10,758 nucleotides of DNA from Bacillota bacterium (GCA_021820825.1 JAKADD010000053.1:1-10758), one strand, 5' to 3'; positions 1-7,130 are shown, counted from the first letter of the stretch. Program-made: numbers and translations. Notes: generated by a model not told the origin, from the letters alone.

Positions 1-219
1 ATGGTAAGCCAGTTTCAGACCATAGTTCCTGCAAATCCTTCCGGCCGCATTGAGGTTGCTGGTAAACGTCTGCCACAACTCATCTGTACCTGCAAACCCG
101 AGCGCCGACATGTCTCTCAGGATATCGCGGAAACTGTACCGGTCGCCCAGATCAATCATGTCGTCATTGCACCAATTGATGGGCGACGCCGCGATTCTGC
201 ACTGCGCCAGATTCCCCAC
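1..219 (-). CDS. Sugar phosphate isomerase/epimerase, IolE-like TIM barrel (5' part only)
   Basis: The gene's N-terminal 73 codons are visible; it continues past the left edge with no stop, so it is partial by position. Translation gives PINWCNDD (residues 13-20), LG at 24-25, a helix SFRDILRDMSALGF (29-42) and GT (44-45). This resembles the start of inosose dehydratase IolE and related xylose-isomerase-like barrels, which have PI-W-NDD followed by GF-GTE. Those enzymes isomerise, epimerise or dehydrate sugars and inositol derivatives in the cytoplasm, usually metal-dependent. The chosen start is GTG at 219, ten bases after AAAGGGG; the frame is open back to a TAA at 301-303, with TTG alternatives at 267 and 279. 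The visible C-terminal end, NLNAAGRICRNYGLKLAYH, resembles a stretch normally much further into IolE, so an internal deletion is possible (see findings). It is divergent from the LacI-type gene, its probable regulator. The family is fairly sure; the substrate is unknown. Confidence 0.68.
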   Translation of the reverse strand, partial: MGNLAQCRIAASPINWCNDDMIDLGDRYSFRDILRDMSALGFAGTDELWQTFTSNLNAAGRICRNYGLKLAYH

Positions 220-311
220 TGCATGCGGACCCCTTTCCCAAGCGATCGATCCGCCTTCGCCCCTCAACCCACGCGGCAAGGCGTGCAGATGGGAAACCGG
301 TTAATCAAAAT

Positions 312-338
312 AGTATACTGGTTGCCGCAGTCGGGCAA
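312..338 (-). promoter_or_regulatory. Candidate promoter and dyad for the IolE-like gene
   Basis: On the minus strand a -10-like TATACT lies at 317-312. TTGC-containing -35-like sequence lies around 338-333, with spacing of about 15 to 17 depending on register. An inverted repeat TTGCC-N7-GGCAA (322-338) overlaps the spacer, where a repressor could block RNA polymerase. The match to promoter consensus is moderate. The link to the neighbouring LacI-type protein is inference. Confidence 0.3.
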
Positions 339-385
339 GAGCCTTTGCAACAACTAGCGAATGGCATCGCGCCGACAACATTGGG

Positions 386-391
386 TATAAT
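386..391 (+). promoter_or_regulatory. Candidate -10 box of the LacI-type regulator gene
   Basis: A perfect TATAAT lies 53 bases upstream of the start codon at 445. The hexamer 17 bases upstream of it (363-368, GGCATC) does not resemble TTGACA, so any sigma-A promoter here would be weak or activator-dependent. Confidence 0.45.
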
Positions 392-395
392 AGTG

Positions 396-417
396 TTGTG
401 GCAAGCGGTTAACAGAA
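396..417 (+). promoter_or_regulatory. Candidate LacI-family operator (imperfect dyad with CG centre)
   Basis: Half-sites TTGTGGCAAG and GTTAACAGAA flank a central CG (406-407); 6 of 10 positions are symmetric. A CG centre within an imperfect palindrome is typical of LacI/CcpA-family operators. The site lies just downstream of the TATAAT at 386-391, where binding would autorepress the regulator gene. It shares GGCAAG with the dyad at 322-338. Suggestive only. Confidence 0.3.
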
Positions 418-444
418 CACAATACTTTTGCGGGTGGCCAGCTC

Positions 445-1470
445 ATGCGTACCACGATATACGATATCGCCAAATTTAGCGGCGTTTCTACAGCAACTGT
501 ATCAAAAGTGTTGAACAACAAAGGACGCATCAGTCCGCCCACCAAGGAGCGGGTTCTTGACGCGGTGTACAGGCTAAACTATCACCCCAGCATCGCCGCC
601 TCCTCGTTAAAAAAGAAACAGGTCTACACACTGGGCCTCGTGCTGCCAGACATCACGAATCCGTTCTTTAGCGAAGTGGCTCAGGTGATTGAAAACGAAT
701 CGTCGCGCCGGGGATACAGCGTACTTATCTCCAGTACAAACAACAATCCAGAACAGGAACTGACCCAGATTGCGCGCATGCTGCGCAGCGAACTGGATGG
801 GTACATCATCGCCAGTTCGATCCAGGGAGACTCCGGGATTCAAAGTTTGCTTCAACAGGGCAGAGCCGTCGTCCTGCTTGATCGCAAAGTGCCGACGCCT
901 TCACAACAGGTCACCTGGATTGCAACAGATCACATCAAGGGTGGGCAACTGGCTGGCAAATATCTCATTGAGCAGGGGCACAGCGACTTCCACATATTTA
1001 TAGAACCCCTGCATCTGGCAACTTCTACTGAGCGTTTGCAAGGTTTTTGCATGGCGTTAAACGAGGTCGGATACGAAATCGGTCCCAATCAGATTTACCT
1101 CGGCGGGTACGGAATCGACGCGGGAAAAATACTGGCCCGGCAGTTAATCGACAGGGGAGTTTCACTCCCAACCGCCGTCTTTGCTGGAAGCGACCTGATT
1201 GCCATCGGCGCTATTCAGGAATTCCATACGTCAGGAATCAGGGTTCCCGACGACATCTCGATCATCGCGTATGATAATATTACATTTTCTAACCACATCT
1301 ATCCCCGTTTGACAACCATCGCGCAACCGATTCAGGAAATGGGCAAGAAAGCAGTCGAGTTGGTGCTGCAGCGATTCATGGCGCCGGAACGCGAAACCGA
1401 CGAGATAACCGGTCAACTTCTTGAACCGACACTCGTTGTGCGCGATTCTGTAAGGTGTATCCGCAGTTAA
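445..1470 (+). CDS. LacI-family transcriptional regulator
   Basis: A full-length 341-residue LacI/GalR-family DNA-binding protein, probably a ligand-controlled repressor. The N-terminal helix-turn-helix is clear (TIYDIAKFSGVSTATVSKVL, residues 4-23). It is followed by NYHPS (46-50) and a hinge helix AASSLKKK (51-58), whose Leu55 should insert into the minor groove at the operator centre. The periplasmic-binding-protein-like ligand core starts at about 60, with LGLVLPDITNPFF (63-75), a VVLLDRK strand, AGSDLIAIGA and ISIIAYDN, all standard family blocks. The start is ATG with GGGTGG seven bases upstream. It is divergent from the IolE-like gene and convergent with the aldo/keto reductase, so a sugar or polyol catabolic locus is the likely target. 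The effector cannot be read from the sequence. Orthology to CcpA is not supported by context. Confidence 0.93.
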   Translation: MRTTIYDIAKFSGVSTATVSKVLNNKGRISPPTKERVLDAVYRLNYHPSIAASSLKKKQVYTLGLVLPDITNPFFSEVAQVIENESSRRGYSVLISSTNNNPEQELTQIARMLRSELDGYIIASSIQGDSGIQSLLQQGRAVVLLDRKVPTPSQQVTWIATDHIKGGQLAGKYLIEQGHSDFHIFIEPLHLATSTERLQGFCMALNEVGYEIGPNQIYLGGYGIDAGKILARQLIDRGVSLPTAVFAGSDLIAIGAIQEFHTSGIRVPDDISIIAYDNITFSNHIYPRLTTIAQPIQEMGKKAVELVLQRFMAPERETDEITGQLLEPTLVVRDSVRCIRS

Positions 1471-1481
1471 CCGGAAAACCG

Positions 1482-2456
1482 CTATTCCACCGCGAGCACC
1501 TGCTCGATGCGTTCGAGCTCGTCAGGCGCGAACGCCAGCTTGTTCAAAATCTGCAGACTGTCGCGCAACTGGTCCACGCTGGACACTGCGGTCAATACCG
1601 AGGTTACTTCTGGATGCCGCAATACCCACGCCAGAGCCATCTGCACGAGACTTTGCCCCCGCTCTGCGGCGATCACGTTGAGCCCCCTGATCTTCGCCAA
1701 CTGACTCTCCGACAGTACTTTCTCGCGACCCTGCGCGCCAAAACGCGATTCCGCCGGCACACCGTTCAGATAGCGGTCAGACAGCAACCCCTGTGCGAGC
1801 GGACTGAATGCGATGATGCCGTACCCGTGTTTGGCGGCGTTCTTGATCAAGCCGTCTTCGATCCAGCGGTTCAGCATGCTGTACACCGGTTGGTGAATGG
1901 TCATCGGAAACCACTTTTTCTTTTCGCGCAGACGGATCGTCGCATCGGTCATATCGACCGGATAGCTGGAAACGCCCGCATACAATACTTTTCCTTGCTG
2001 AATAAGCGTTTCCAGTGCGCCGTGCGTTTCTTCGAGAGGGATATCCGGACACGGCCGATGATGATAAAAGATATCAAAATAGTCGAGCCCCATCCGTTTC
2101 AGACTCTGATCGCACGACGCGATGATATACTTGCGGCTGCCCCATTCACCGTACGGACCCGGCCACATATAGTAACCCGCCTTGCTGGAGATGATCAGTT
2201 CATCGCGCGGCAGCTCGCGCAGGATCTTGCCGCCTTTAATCTCACCGTTGCCGGGAGGCGTACCATAGTTGTTGGCAAAGTCAAAATGTGTAATGCCCGC
2301 ATCGAACGCCGCAAAAAAGCTCTCTTTCGCTTCACCTTTGCGCTCGTATCCCCCTACTGTCTGCCAGCCGCCCAGTGAAATGACAGGCAGTTTGAGACCC
2401 CACTTGCCGCATGTTCGATACTGCATGTCCTGATAGCGATCCGGATTGAGTTCCAT
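1482..2456 (-). CDS. yghZ: Aldo/keto reductase, YghZ-like (L-glyceraldehyde 3-phosphate reductase family)
   Basis: A cytoplasmic NADPH-dependent aldo/keto reductase of 324 residues. From memory it resembles E. coli YghZ (Gpr, also annotated MgrA) along its length: NPDRYQDMQYRTCGKWGL near the start, THFDFANNYG, SSKAGYYMWPGPYG, SRKYIIASCDQSLKRMG and FSPLAQGLLSDRYLNG. The catalytic tetrad appears complete: Asp59, Tyr64, Lys92 and His133 (numbered from ATG at 2456). E. coli YghZ reduces L-glyceraldehyde 3-phosphate and methylglyoxal-type carbonyls; the substrate here is inferred. I chose ATG at 2456 because NPDRY-QMQYR matches the family N-terminus and GAAGGGG lies eleven bases upstream. A GTG at 2468 would sit directly on that ribosome binding site. 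The stop is 11 bp from the LacI-type stop (convergent). It may serve the same sugar locus or act in carbonyl detoxification. Confidence 0.9.
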   Translation of the reverse strand: MELNPDRYQDMQYRTCGKWGLKLPVISLGGWQTVGGYERKGEAKESFFAAFDAGITHFDFANNYGTPPGNGEIKGGKILRELPRDELIISSKAGYYMWPGPYGEWGSRKYIIASCDQSLKRMGLDYFDIFYHHRPCPDIPLEETHGALETLIQQGKVLYAGVSSYPVDMTDATIRLREKKKWFPMTIHQPVYSMLNRWIEDGLIKNAAKHGYGIIAFSPLAQGLLSDRYLNGVPAESRFGAQGREKVLSESQLAKIRGLNVIAAERGQSLVQMALAWVLRHPEVTSVLTAVSSVDQLRDSLQILNKLAFAPDELERIEQVLAVE

Positions 2457-2507
2457 TGCCGCACGCACCCCTTCATTTCTTAAATCTACATAGCTCTATC
2501 ATAGCAC

Positions 2508-2536
2508 GAAACACAGGGAACGGGCCCCTGTGTTTC
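2508..2536 (-). terminator. Strong hairpin between satP and the aldo/keto reductase
   Basis: A perfect 11-bp stem (GAAACACAGGG at 2508-2518, CCCTGTGTTTC at 2526-2536) with a 7-base loop lies 28 bp beyond the satP stop. Placement fits a terminator for acsA-satP. No good U-run follows on either strand, so it may instead be an mRNA-stabilising structure or a weak terminator. Confidence 0.5.
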
Positions 2537-2563
2537 ATACTGAACACGCAATTGCGCAGACAG

Positions 2564-3124
2564 CTACACAGTCGGTTTCAACACCGACTGTCCGAGCGGC
2601 ATGACGATCTTGCCCGCCGTCGTATTGATCACGGTGGCAAAGGATGTATACAGCGCAGTCAGTCCACAGATGAGACCGATCCATCCGCCGGCCTGTGAAC
2701 CTATAACGCCAAAGCCATGGAGTGCAAGCAGGAAAAAAGCAATCCACAGTGTCAGGAAAACAAAAAACAGCGCCCTGTTCAAATAAAACGTGGCAAACCA
2801 CAGGAATAGCGTAATAATCCCGAAAAATAGCAAAAACCAACCAAGACCAGCCTTCGGAGACGTATTAATGATATACCACAATGCCAGCCAAAATGCGCCG
2901 TACGAAGAAAACGCGGTGGCGCCAAAGGTATTGCCTTTGCGAAACTCCCACATGCCCGCCAGAAGCTGCACGCCTCCGCCGTATACGAGAGCCAGTCCGA
3001 GCACGACGCCGAGTCCGCTTACGCTCGCAACGCCTGCGTTAATCAAACTGAGAATACAGGTGGTAATCCCAAACCCCGCCAATCCGAGTGGTCCCGGATC
3101 GGCTATCTTGACTTGATCACCCAT
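2564..3124 (-). CDS. satP: Acetate/succinate-proton symporter, GPR1/FUN34/YaaH family
   Basis: A 186-residue inner-membrane protein of the family of E. coli SatP (YaaH), which imports acetate and succinate with protons. The family signature NPAPLGL appears as DPGPLGL (residues 9-15), followed by GFGITT. FRKGNTFGATAFSSYGAFW and AGGWIGLICGLTALY match SatP blocks, and about six hydrophobic segments span the protein. The length equals the bacterial family norm. I chose ATG at 3124 because MGDQVKIADPGPLG matches the SatP N-terminus and AGAGGAAGAG precedes it. Reading back to TTG at 3259 would add 45 charged residues foreign to the family. It follows acsA by 159 bp on the same strand, so uptake is paired with activation of acetate. 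The last eight codons encode a perfect hairpin (2569-2590). Confidence 0.92.
   Translation of the reverse strand: MGDQVKIADPGPLGLAGFGITTCILSLINAGVASVSGLGVVLGLALVYGGGVQLLAGMWEFRKGNTFGATAFSSYGAFWLALWYIINTSPKAGLGWFLLFFGIITLFLWFATFYLNRALFFVFLTLWIAFFLLALHGFGVIGSQAGGWIGLICGLTALYTSFATVINTTAGKIVMPLGQSVLKPTV
2569..2590 (-). repeat. Hairpin within the last codons of satP
   Basis: A perfect 8-bp inverted repeat (CAGTCGGT at 2569-2576, ACCGACTG at 2583-2590) with a 6-base loop ends three bases before the stop codon. It could work with the hairpin at 2508-2536 in 3'-end protection or termination. No U-tract follows. Confidence 0.4.
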
Positions 3125-3283
3125 TTTGATCTCTTCCTCTCTATAAATGCATTGAAGCAGACAAATTGCCCCGCGTTCTGCGCGCACTGCGACCTTTCGC
3201 CCTGTTTTGCGGTTCCCACCCCCTTTCTGGAAGCGTACCATTTCCTCTGAAGGCGGCAACGCATGTTTTGCCAGAGCGTCAGT

Positions 3284-5239
3284 TCACTCCGCGTCCTTAT
3301 ACTGCGCCTTGAGCGCCTCGACCACCGCCGGATCCGCAAGCGTGGTCGTATCTCCCAACACCCGTCCCTCTGCAATGTCCCGCAACAGGCGACGCATGAT
3401 CTTTGCGCTGCGCGTCTTTGGCAGTTCCGCCGTGAAAATGATCTCCTCGGGACGGGCCATTGCGCCAATGCTGTCCGTGACATGCTGCTTCAACTCGGCC
3501 ACCAGCTTGTCGTTCGTTTCGATTCCTTCCTTGACTGTGACAAACGCGGTGATCGCCTGCCCCTTGATATCGTGTGAGCGACCGATGACCGCAGCTTCCG
3601 CCACCATGCGATGAGAAACGAGCGCGCTCTCCACCTCCATGGTGCCGATGCGATGTCCTGATACATTGATGACATCATCGATGCGGCCCAAAATCCATAT
3701 ATACCCATCCGCATCCTTGTGCGCCCCGTCTCCTGCCAGGTATACACCGTCAAATTTGCCGAAATAGGTCTTGCGAAAACGCTCGTCATCGCCCCAAATC
3801 GTGCGCAGCATAGAAGGCCATGGTTTGCGGATCACCAGATACCCGCCATTGCCCGGCGCGACCGACTGCCCATCTTCATCCACAACATCCGCGTCAATCC
3901 CCGGCACAGGTCTGGTCGCCGATCCGGGTTTCGTTGTCGCCAGGCCTGGCAGCGGCGCGATCATCGCCGCGCCTGTTTCTGTCTGCCACCACGTATCGAC
4001 GATCGGACAACGCGCATGACCGATATGCTCGTGATACCACATCCACGCTTCAGGATTGATGGGCTCGCCTACGGTTCCGAGCAGGCGCAGAGTACTCAGA
4101 TCGTGCGCCTGTGGATACTGCGCTCCCCATTTCATAAATGTGCGGATGGATGTCGGCGCTGTATAAAGAATACTTACGCCATATTTATCAATGATATCCC
4201 AAAAACGGTCGCGACCAGGGAAATCCGGCGACCCCTCATACATGACGGTGGTTGCGCCCGCCGACAGCGGCCCATACACGATGTACGTGTGCCCCGTGAC
4301 CCAGCCAATATCAGCGGTGCAAAAAAAGACGTCGTCGTCCCTTACGTCAAACACACTGCGCATCGACGTGTTGGCCACCGTCAAATAACCGCCGGTCGTA
4401 TGCACAATCCCTTTGGGCTTGCCTGTCGTACCGGACGTATAGAGCAAAAAGAGTACGTCCTCAGCGTCCATTTCTGCGGCCGGGAACGGTGCGCCGGTTG
4501 TCTTCGCCATCAATTCATGCCAGAAGAAGTCGCGCCCCGCCTGCATGGTGGCGTTCGCTTTCTCGCCCACCCGCTGAACGACGACCACAGTTTCAGTCGA
4601 AGTATCGACAACCGCTTCATCGGCGTTCGCCTTGAGCGGAATGAGCGCGCCCCTGCGCCAGCCCGCATCGGCTGTGATGAGCAGTTTTGCATCCGCGTCG
4701 ATGATCCGTTCGCGCAGCGCCTTGGATGAAAATCCGCCAAAGACAACGGAATGAATGGCGCCGATTTTCGCGCAGGCCAATAGCGAAATGGGGAGTTCCG
4801 GAATCATCGGCAGATAAATGGTCACCCGATCCCCCCTCTGTACGCCCAGGCTTTGCAGCATATGAGCCGCCTTGTCCACCTCGCGTCCCAGCATATCGTA
4901 GGTAAACACGCGGCTGTCGCCCGGTTCCCCTTCCCAGATGATGGCCGCCTTGTTTTTGCGGGGTCCATTGCGATGGCGATCCACACAGTTATAGGCCGCA
5001 TTCAGTTTGCCGCCGGAAAACCACTTGGCGTGCGGCGGCTGCCAAGTGAGAACGCTTTCATATGGAGCGAACCAACTCAGGTGCTGCGCCTGTTCGGACC
5101 AGTAGTTTTCAGGATCTTGCAGTGCGCGTTCATAGACGGAAGCGTCATTGAAGTTGGCCTCTTTGCGAAACGATTCAGAGGGAGGGAATGATCTGGTTTC
5201 GTGAAGCAGATTGGACAGACGGCTGTCGTCATTCGACAT
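3284..5239 (-). CDS. acsA: Acetyl-CoA synthetase (AMP-forming)
   Basis: A full-length 651-residue cytoplasmic enzyme that activates acetate with ATP and CoA through acetyl-AMP, feeding the TCA and glyoxylate cycles. The N-terminal cap domain occupies about 30-90. The adenylate P-loop is [11 protein letters not shown] (267-277), followed by HTTGGYL. The acetate/ATP pocket block DTWWQTETG lies at 415-423. The hinge [20 protein letters not shown] (518-537) leads into the C-terminal domain with catalytic Lys613. The lysine motif reads PKTRSAK (607-613), where many bacterial Acs proteins have PKTRSGK; Lys613 is the position controlled by reversible acetylation in the family. The start is ATG with AAAGGGG about eight bases upstream. 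It is followed by satP on the same strand and has a good promoter at 5310-5282. The distinction from propionyl-CoA ligases rests on overall similarity and length. Confidence 0.96.
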   Translation of the reverse strand: MSNDDSRLSNLLHETRSFPPSESFRKEANFNDASVYERALQDPENYWSEQAQHLSWFAPYESVLTWQPPHAKWFSGGKLNAAYNCVDRHRNGPRKNKAAIIWEGEPGDSRVFTYDMLGREVDKAAHMLQSLGVQRGDRVTIYLPMIPELPISLLACAKIGAIHSVVFGGFSSKALRERIIDADAKLLITADAGWRRGALIPLKANADEAVVDTSTETVVVVQRVGEKANATMQAGRDFFWHELMAKTTGAPFPAAEMDAEDVLFLLYTSGTTGKPKGIVHTTGGYLTVANTSMRSVFDVRDDDVFFCTADIGWVTGHTYIVYGPLSAGATTVMYEGSPDFPGRDRFWDIIDKYGVSILYTAPTSIRTFMKWGAQYPQAHDLSTLRLLGTVGEPINPEAWMWYHEHIGHARCPIVDTWWQTETGAAMIAPLPGLATTKPGSATRPVPGIDADVVDEDGQSVAPGNGGYLVIRKPWPSMLRTIWGDDERFRKTYFGKFDGVYLAGDGAHKDADGYIWILGRIDDVINVSGHRIGTMEVESALVSHRMVAEAAVIGRSHDIKGQAITAFVTVKEGIETNDKLVAELKQHVTDSIGAMARPEEIIFTAELPKTRSAKIMRRLLRDIAEGRVLGDTTTLADPAVVEALKAQYKDAE

Positions 5240-5281
5240 GGCAGGTACCCCTTTCAGATAACAATCGCAATTTCTGATTCT

Positions 5282-5310
5282 ATCTTATCTCAATGTATAT
5301 GTGTCGGCAA
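5282..5310 (-). promoter_or_regulatory. acsA: Candidate sigma-A promoter of acsA
   Basis: On the minus strand, TTGCCG (5310-5305) is separated by exactly 17 bases from TAAGAT (5287-5282). This would start transcription about 35 bases upstream of the acsA ATG. Spacing is ideal and each hexamer matches consensus at 4 to 5 positions. No convincing cre site was seen alongside it. Confidence 0.55.
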
Positions 5311-5356
5311 TGACTTTTATAGCGTCCGACTTCAGCCTTGACGCCTGCATGTATCG

Positions 5357-5385
5357 TTACAAATATTACATATACATTACAAATA
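5357..5385 (+). repeat. Three phased TTACA(A/T)ATA direct repeats upstream of the SGNH operon
   Basis: TTACAAATA occurs at 5357-5365 and 5377-5385, with TTACATATA at 5366-5374 between them. The outer copies are exactly 20 bp apart, close to two helical turns. Such direct repeats usually bind a response regulator to one DNA face. The pattern recalls Bacillus PhoP boxes (TTAACA-like repeats), but that identity is a guess. They lie 59-87 bp before the start codon at 5444, in the region divergent with acsA. Confidence 0.4.
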
Positions 5386-5443
5386 GATTTCTTCCACCAT
5401 TCTATGCGAAAGCTACGAGATAATAAGAAAAAAGGAAAAGGGG

Positions 5444-6274
5444 ATGTCAGCAATCAGACGACGGAATGGCATCATTTTACGCGTCATCCTGGCTGCCGCT
5501 TCCGTGGCGGCCATCATCACTGGTGGAATTATTGGGGAAAGCTACGGAACGCGCGCGGCCGCAATCAACCATACGGCGAGCGCCGTTCCATCCGCCGCTG
5601 ACAGGACTGCGTCGGCAATTGCCACAGAACGCGTCATGACCATCGGCGGTTCCATTGCAAAAGGCTGGATGGACACTGGCTGGCAGAATTGGCGCAAAGG
5701 GTGGCATGGCGGATATTTGACGCGGGCCTTTGCCACACTCTCAAAGAACACAAAGACCCATTATACGATCTATGACCGTACTATCGTCGGAGCGAACGCC
5801 CGTCAACTGGCCACCATGTACGCAGGGCGCTACCCGCATTGGCTACAATCCGTCCGTCCGCAGATCGTGGTGATTTCCTGGGGCGGGTTGAACGATGCGC
5901 TGCCAAAAACCCCTATCGGCATCTATCGTCGGGACATTAAGGCTGAGATTCTCCAGGCGCTCGCCGTGCACGCGGTTGTGTTTATCGTCACGCCTCCTGT
6001 TACCGAGGCGGGCCTGGTCACCTATCGCGTTGCCGAGCCATATTATCTCAATAATGAAATGAGCGTGGCGCGCTCGCTTCATAGCCCGAATGTCTACACA
6101 TTTTCTGTGTTCAATCAGATGAAAGCCTATCTGGCGGCGCACCATCTGACTTATAAACCATTCATGGCAACCACGTGGCATCCAAACGCACGCGGTCATA
6201 AACTCGCTGGCGAGATTCTGTTTCAGGACCTCTCCCGACGCTTCGGATCACAACCGATTCACTTCGTTCAGTAA
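5444..6274 (+). CDS. Membrane-anchored or secreted SGNH/GDSL-type hydrolase, copy 1
   Basis: A 276-residue protein with an RRR-rich N-terminus followed by a hydrophobic segment (about 10-31): a signal peptide or single membrane anchor that puts the domain outside the cell. SGNH-hydrolase blocks follow: GGSIAKGW (68-75, nucleophile Ser70), VGANA (115-119, Gly116), GGLND (147-151, Asn150) and WHPNARGH (245-252, His246). The family hydrolyses esters, often O-acetyl groups on polysaccharides or lipids; the substrate here is unknown. The usual Asp three residues before the catalytic His is Thr243, and the GDS motif reads GGS. The start is ATG, with AAAGGA and then GGGG just upstream. A paralog follows after 22 bp of non-coding sequence by the longest reading, or 109 bp by my preferred start. 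A role in cell-surface polymer modification is inferred from export and from the SLH-like neighbour. Confidence 0.85.
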   Translation: MSAIRRRNGIILRVILAAASVAAIITGGIIGESYGTRAAAINHTASAVPSAADRTASAIATERVMTIGGSIAKGWMDTGWQNWRKGWHGGYLTRAFATLSKNTKTHYTIYDRTIVGANARQLATMYAGRYPHWLQSVRPQIVVISWGGLNDALPKTPIGIYRRDIKAEILQALAVHAVVFIVTPPVTEAGLVTYRVAEPYYLNNEMSVARSLHSPNVYTFSVFNQMKAYLAAHHLTYKPFMATTWHPNARGHKLAGEILFQDLSRRFGSQPIHFVQ

Positions 6275-6320
6275 CAGTAGCCTGCCCGGCGTTAAGGTGA
6301 AACGAATATTTGAAGAGTAT

Positions 6321-6356
6321 GATTCCCCTAATGCGATAATTACAACTGGGGGAATC
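6321..6356 (+). promoter_or_regulatory. Inverted repeat enclosing an extended -10-like sequence between the SGNH genes
   Basis: GATTCCCC (6321-6328) pairs perfectly with GGGGAATC (6349-6356). Inside, TAAT (6329-6332) pairs with ATTA (6339-6342), leaving a bulge of six bases on one side. The same stretch contains TGCGATAAT (6332-6340), which matches an extended -10 element, with TTGAAG (6310-6315) 19 bases upstream as a poor -35. It could be an operator over an internal promoter, or an RNA hairpin tuning the second gene. Confidence 0.4.
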
Positions 6357-6383
6357 GATGTTGAACTCACGGTGGAAAATGCA

Positions 6384-7130
6384 TTGAGGCGCAACTACTA
6401 CCCGTTGTTCCTGGGCGGTCTGGCCCTTGTCGGAGTCATTGCCGCCAGCAGCGTTCCACTCGCGATTGGCGGCAGCCTGACTCCTCAGGTTCCCGGCGCG
6501 GCCGCGACAGTACGTTCCGCAAAGCCGATTACCGTGATGACGGTTGGCGGTTCCGTCGCGTATGGATGGTCGGACACCAAACAGGGCGGCGGCTATCTGA
6601 AACGGGCCTTTCGCTCACTGTCCGCACACACGAATACTCCCTACCACTTCGTGAATCATGCGGTCATCGGGGCTAACGCCCTGCAAATTGCGACGCAGTA
6701 TCCGGCATGGCTAAAATCCGTTCAACCCCAGGTGGTGGTGATCTCCTGGGGCGGACTCAATGACGCCTGGCCGCGAACCCCTTTTTCGCGCTATGAAGCA
6801 GAAATCAACAGGGAGATTCACCTGGCGTTGGCGAGCCAGGCCGCCGTTTTCGTGGTGACTCCCCCTGTAACTCGCGCTTCCTATACGCAATACCGCATAG
6901 CGGAGTCCCTGTATCTGGATCGCGAGATGAGCGTCGCCAATCATTTTCAAAACTCGAACGTCCACGTCTTTGACGTCTACGACCAGATGAAAGCATACCT
7001 GAAAGAACATCACCAGACGTATGTTCCGTATATGGCAAACGGCTGGCATCCGAACAGTCGCGGCCATATCCTGGCGGGTCACATTCTGTACCATGACATG
7101 CGTGCGGCTTTTGGCCTCACGCCCATTTGA
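6384..7130 (+). CDS. Membrane-anchored or secreted SGNH/GDSL-type hydrolase, copy 2
   Basis: A paralog of the preceding gene, about half identical by eye over its catalytic domain (shared WLKSV-QP-VVVISWGGLNDA, TPPVT, EMSVA, QMKAYL and WHPN-RGH). From TTG at 6384 it has 248 residues. MRRNYYPLFLGGLALVGVIA is a basic-plus-hydrophobic export or anchor segment. The SGNH residues are Ser57 (GGSVAYG), Gly96 (IGANA), Asn126 (GGLND) and His222 (WHPNSRGH). The Asp expected three residues before His is Asn219. I chose TTG because GGTGGA lies seven bases upstream and the protein then begins like copy 1. GTG at 6297 has no ribosome binding site and would add 29 residues encoded across a hairpin; GTG at 6372 is another option. 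It lacks a short insert that copy 1 has after GW. The next gene starts 14 bp after the stop, indicating co-transcription. Confidence 0.83.
   Translation: MRRNYYPLFLGGLALVGVIAASSVPLAIGGSLTPQVPGAAATVRSAKPITVMTVGGSVAYGWSDTKQGGGYLKRAFRSLSAHTNTPYHFVNHAVIGANALQIATQYPAWLKSVQPQVVVISWGGLNDAWPRTPFSRYEAEINREIHLALASQAAVFVVTPPVTRASYTQYRIAESLYLDREMSVANHFQNSNVHVFDVYDQMKAYLKEHHQTYVPYMANGWHPNSRGHILAGHILYHDMRAAFGLTPI

Noticed and set aside
1..357. Plus-strand reading frame of 118 codons at the left edge
   Set aside because: It is antisense to the IolE-like gene, whose minus-strand translation has recognisable conserved blocks; the plus-strand translation has none.
1455..2378. Long plus-strand frame (307 codons)
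   Set aside because: It mirrors the aldo/keto reductase gene, has no ribosome binding site and no recognisable domain.
3125..3259. 45-residue N-terminal extension of SatP
   Set aside because: It would use a TTG start, is charged and has no counterpart in the family; the ATG at 3124 gives the normal length.
3719..4729. Long plus-strand frame (336 codons)
   Set aside because: It lies wholly antisense to acsA and is a codon-bias shadow.
6358..6384. Possible 8-codon leader peptide (ATG at 6358, after GGGGGA) ahead of the second SGNH gene
   Set aside because: It has a good ribosome binding site, but eight codons with no regulatory codon pattern are not enough; noted only as a possibility.
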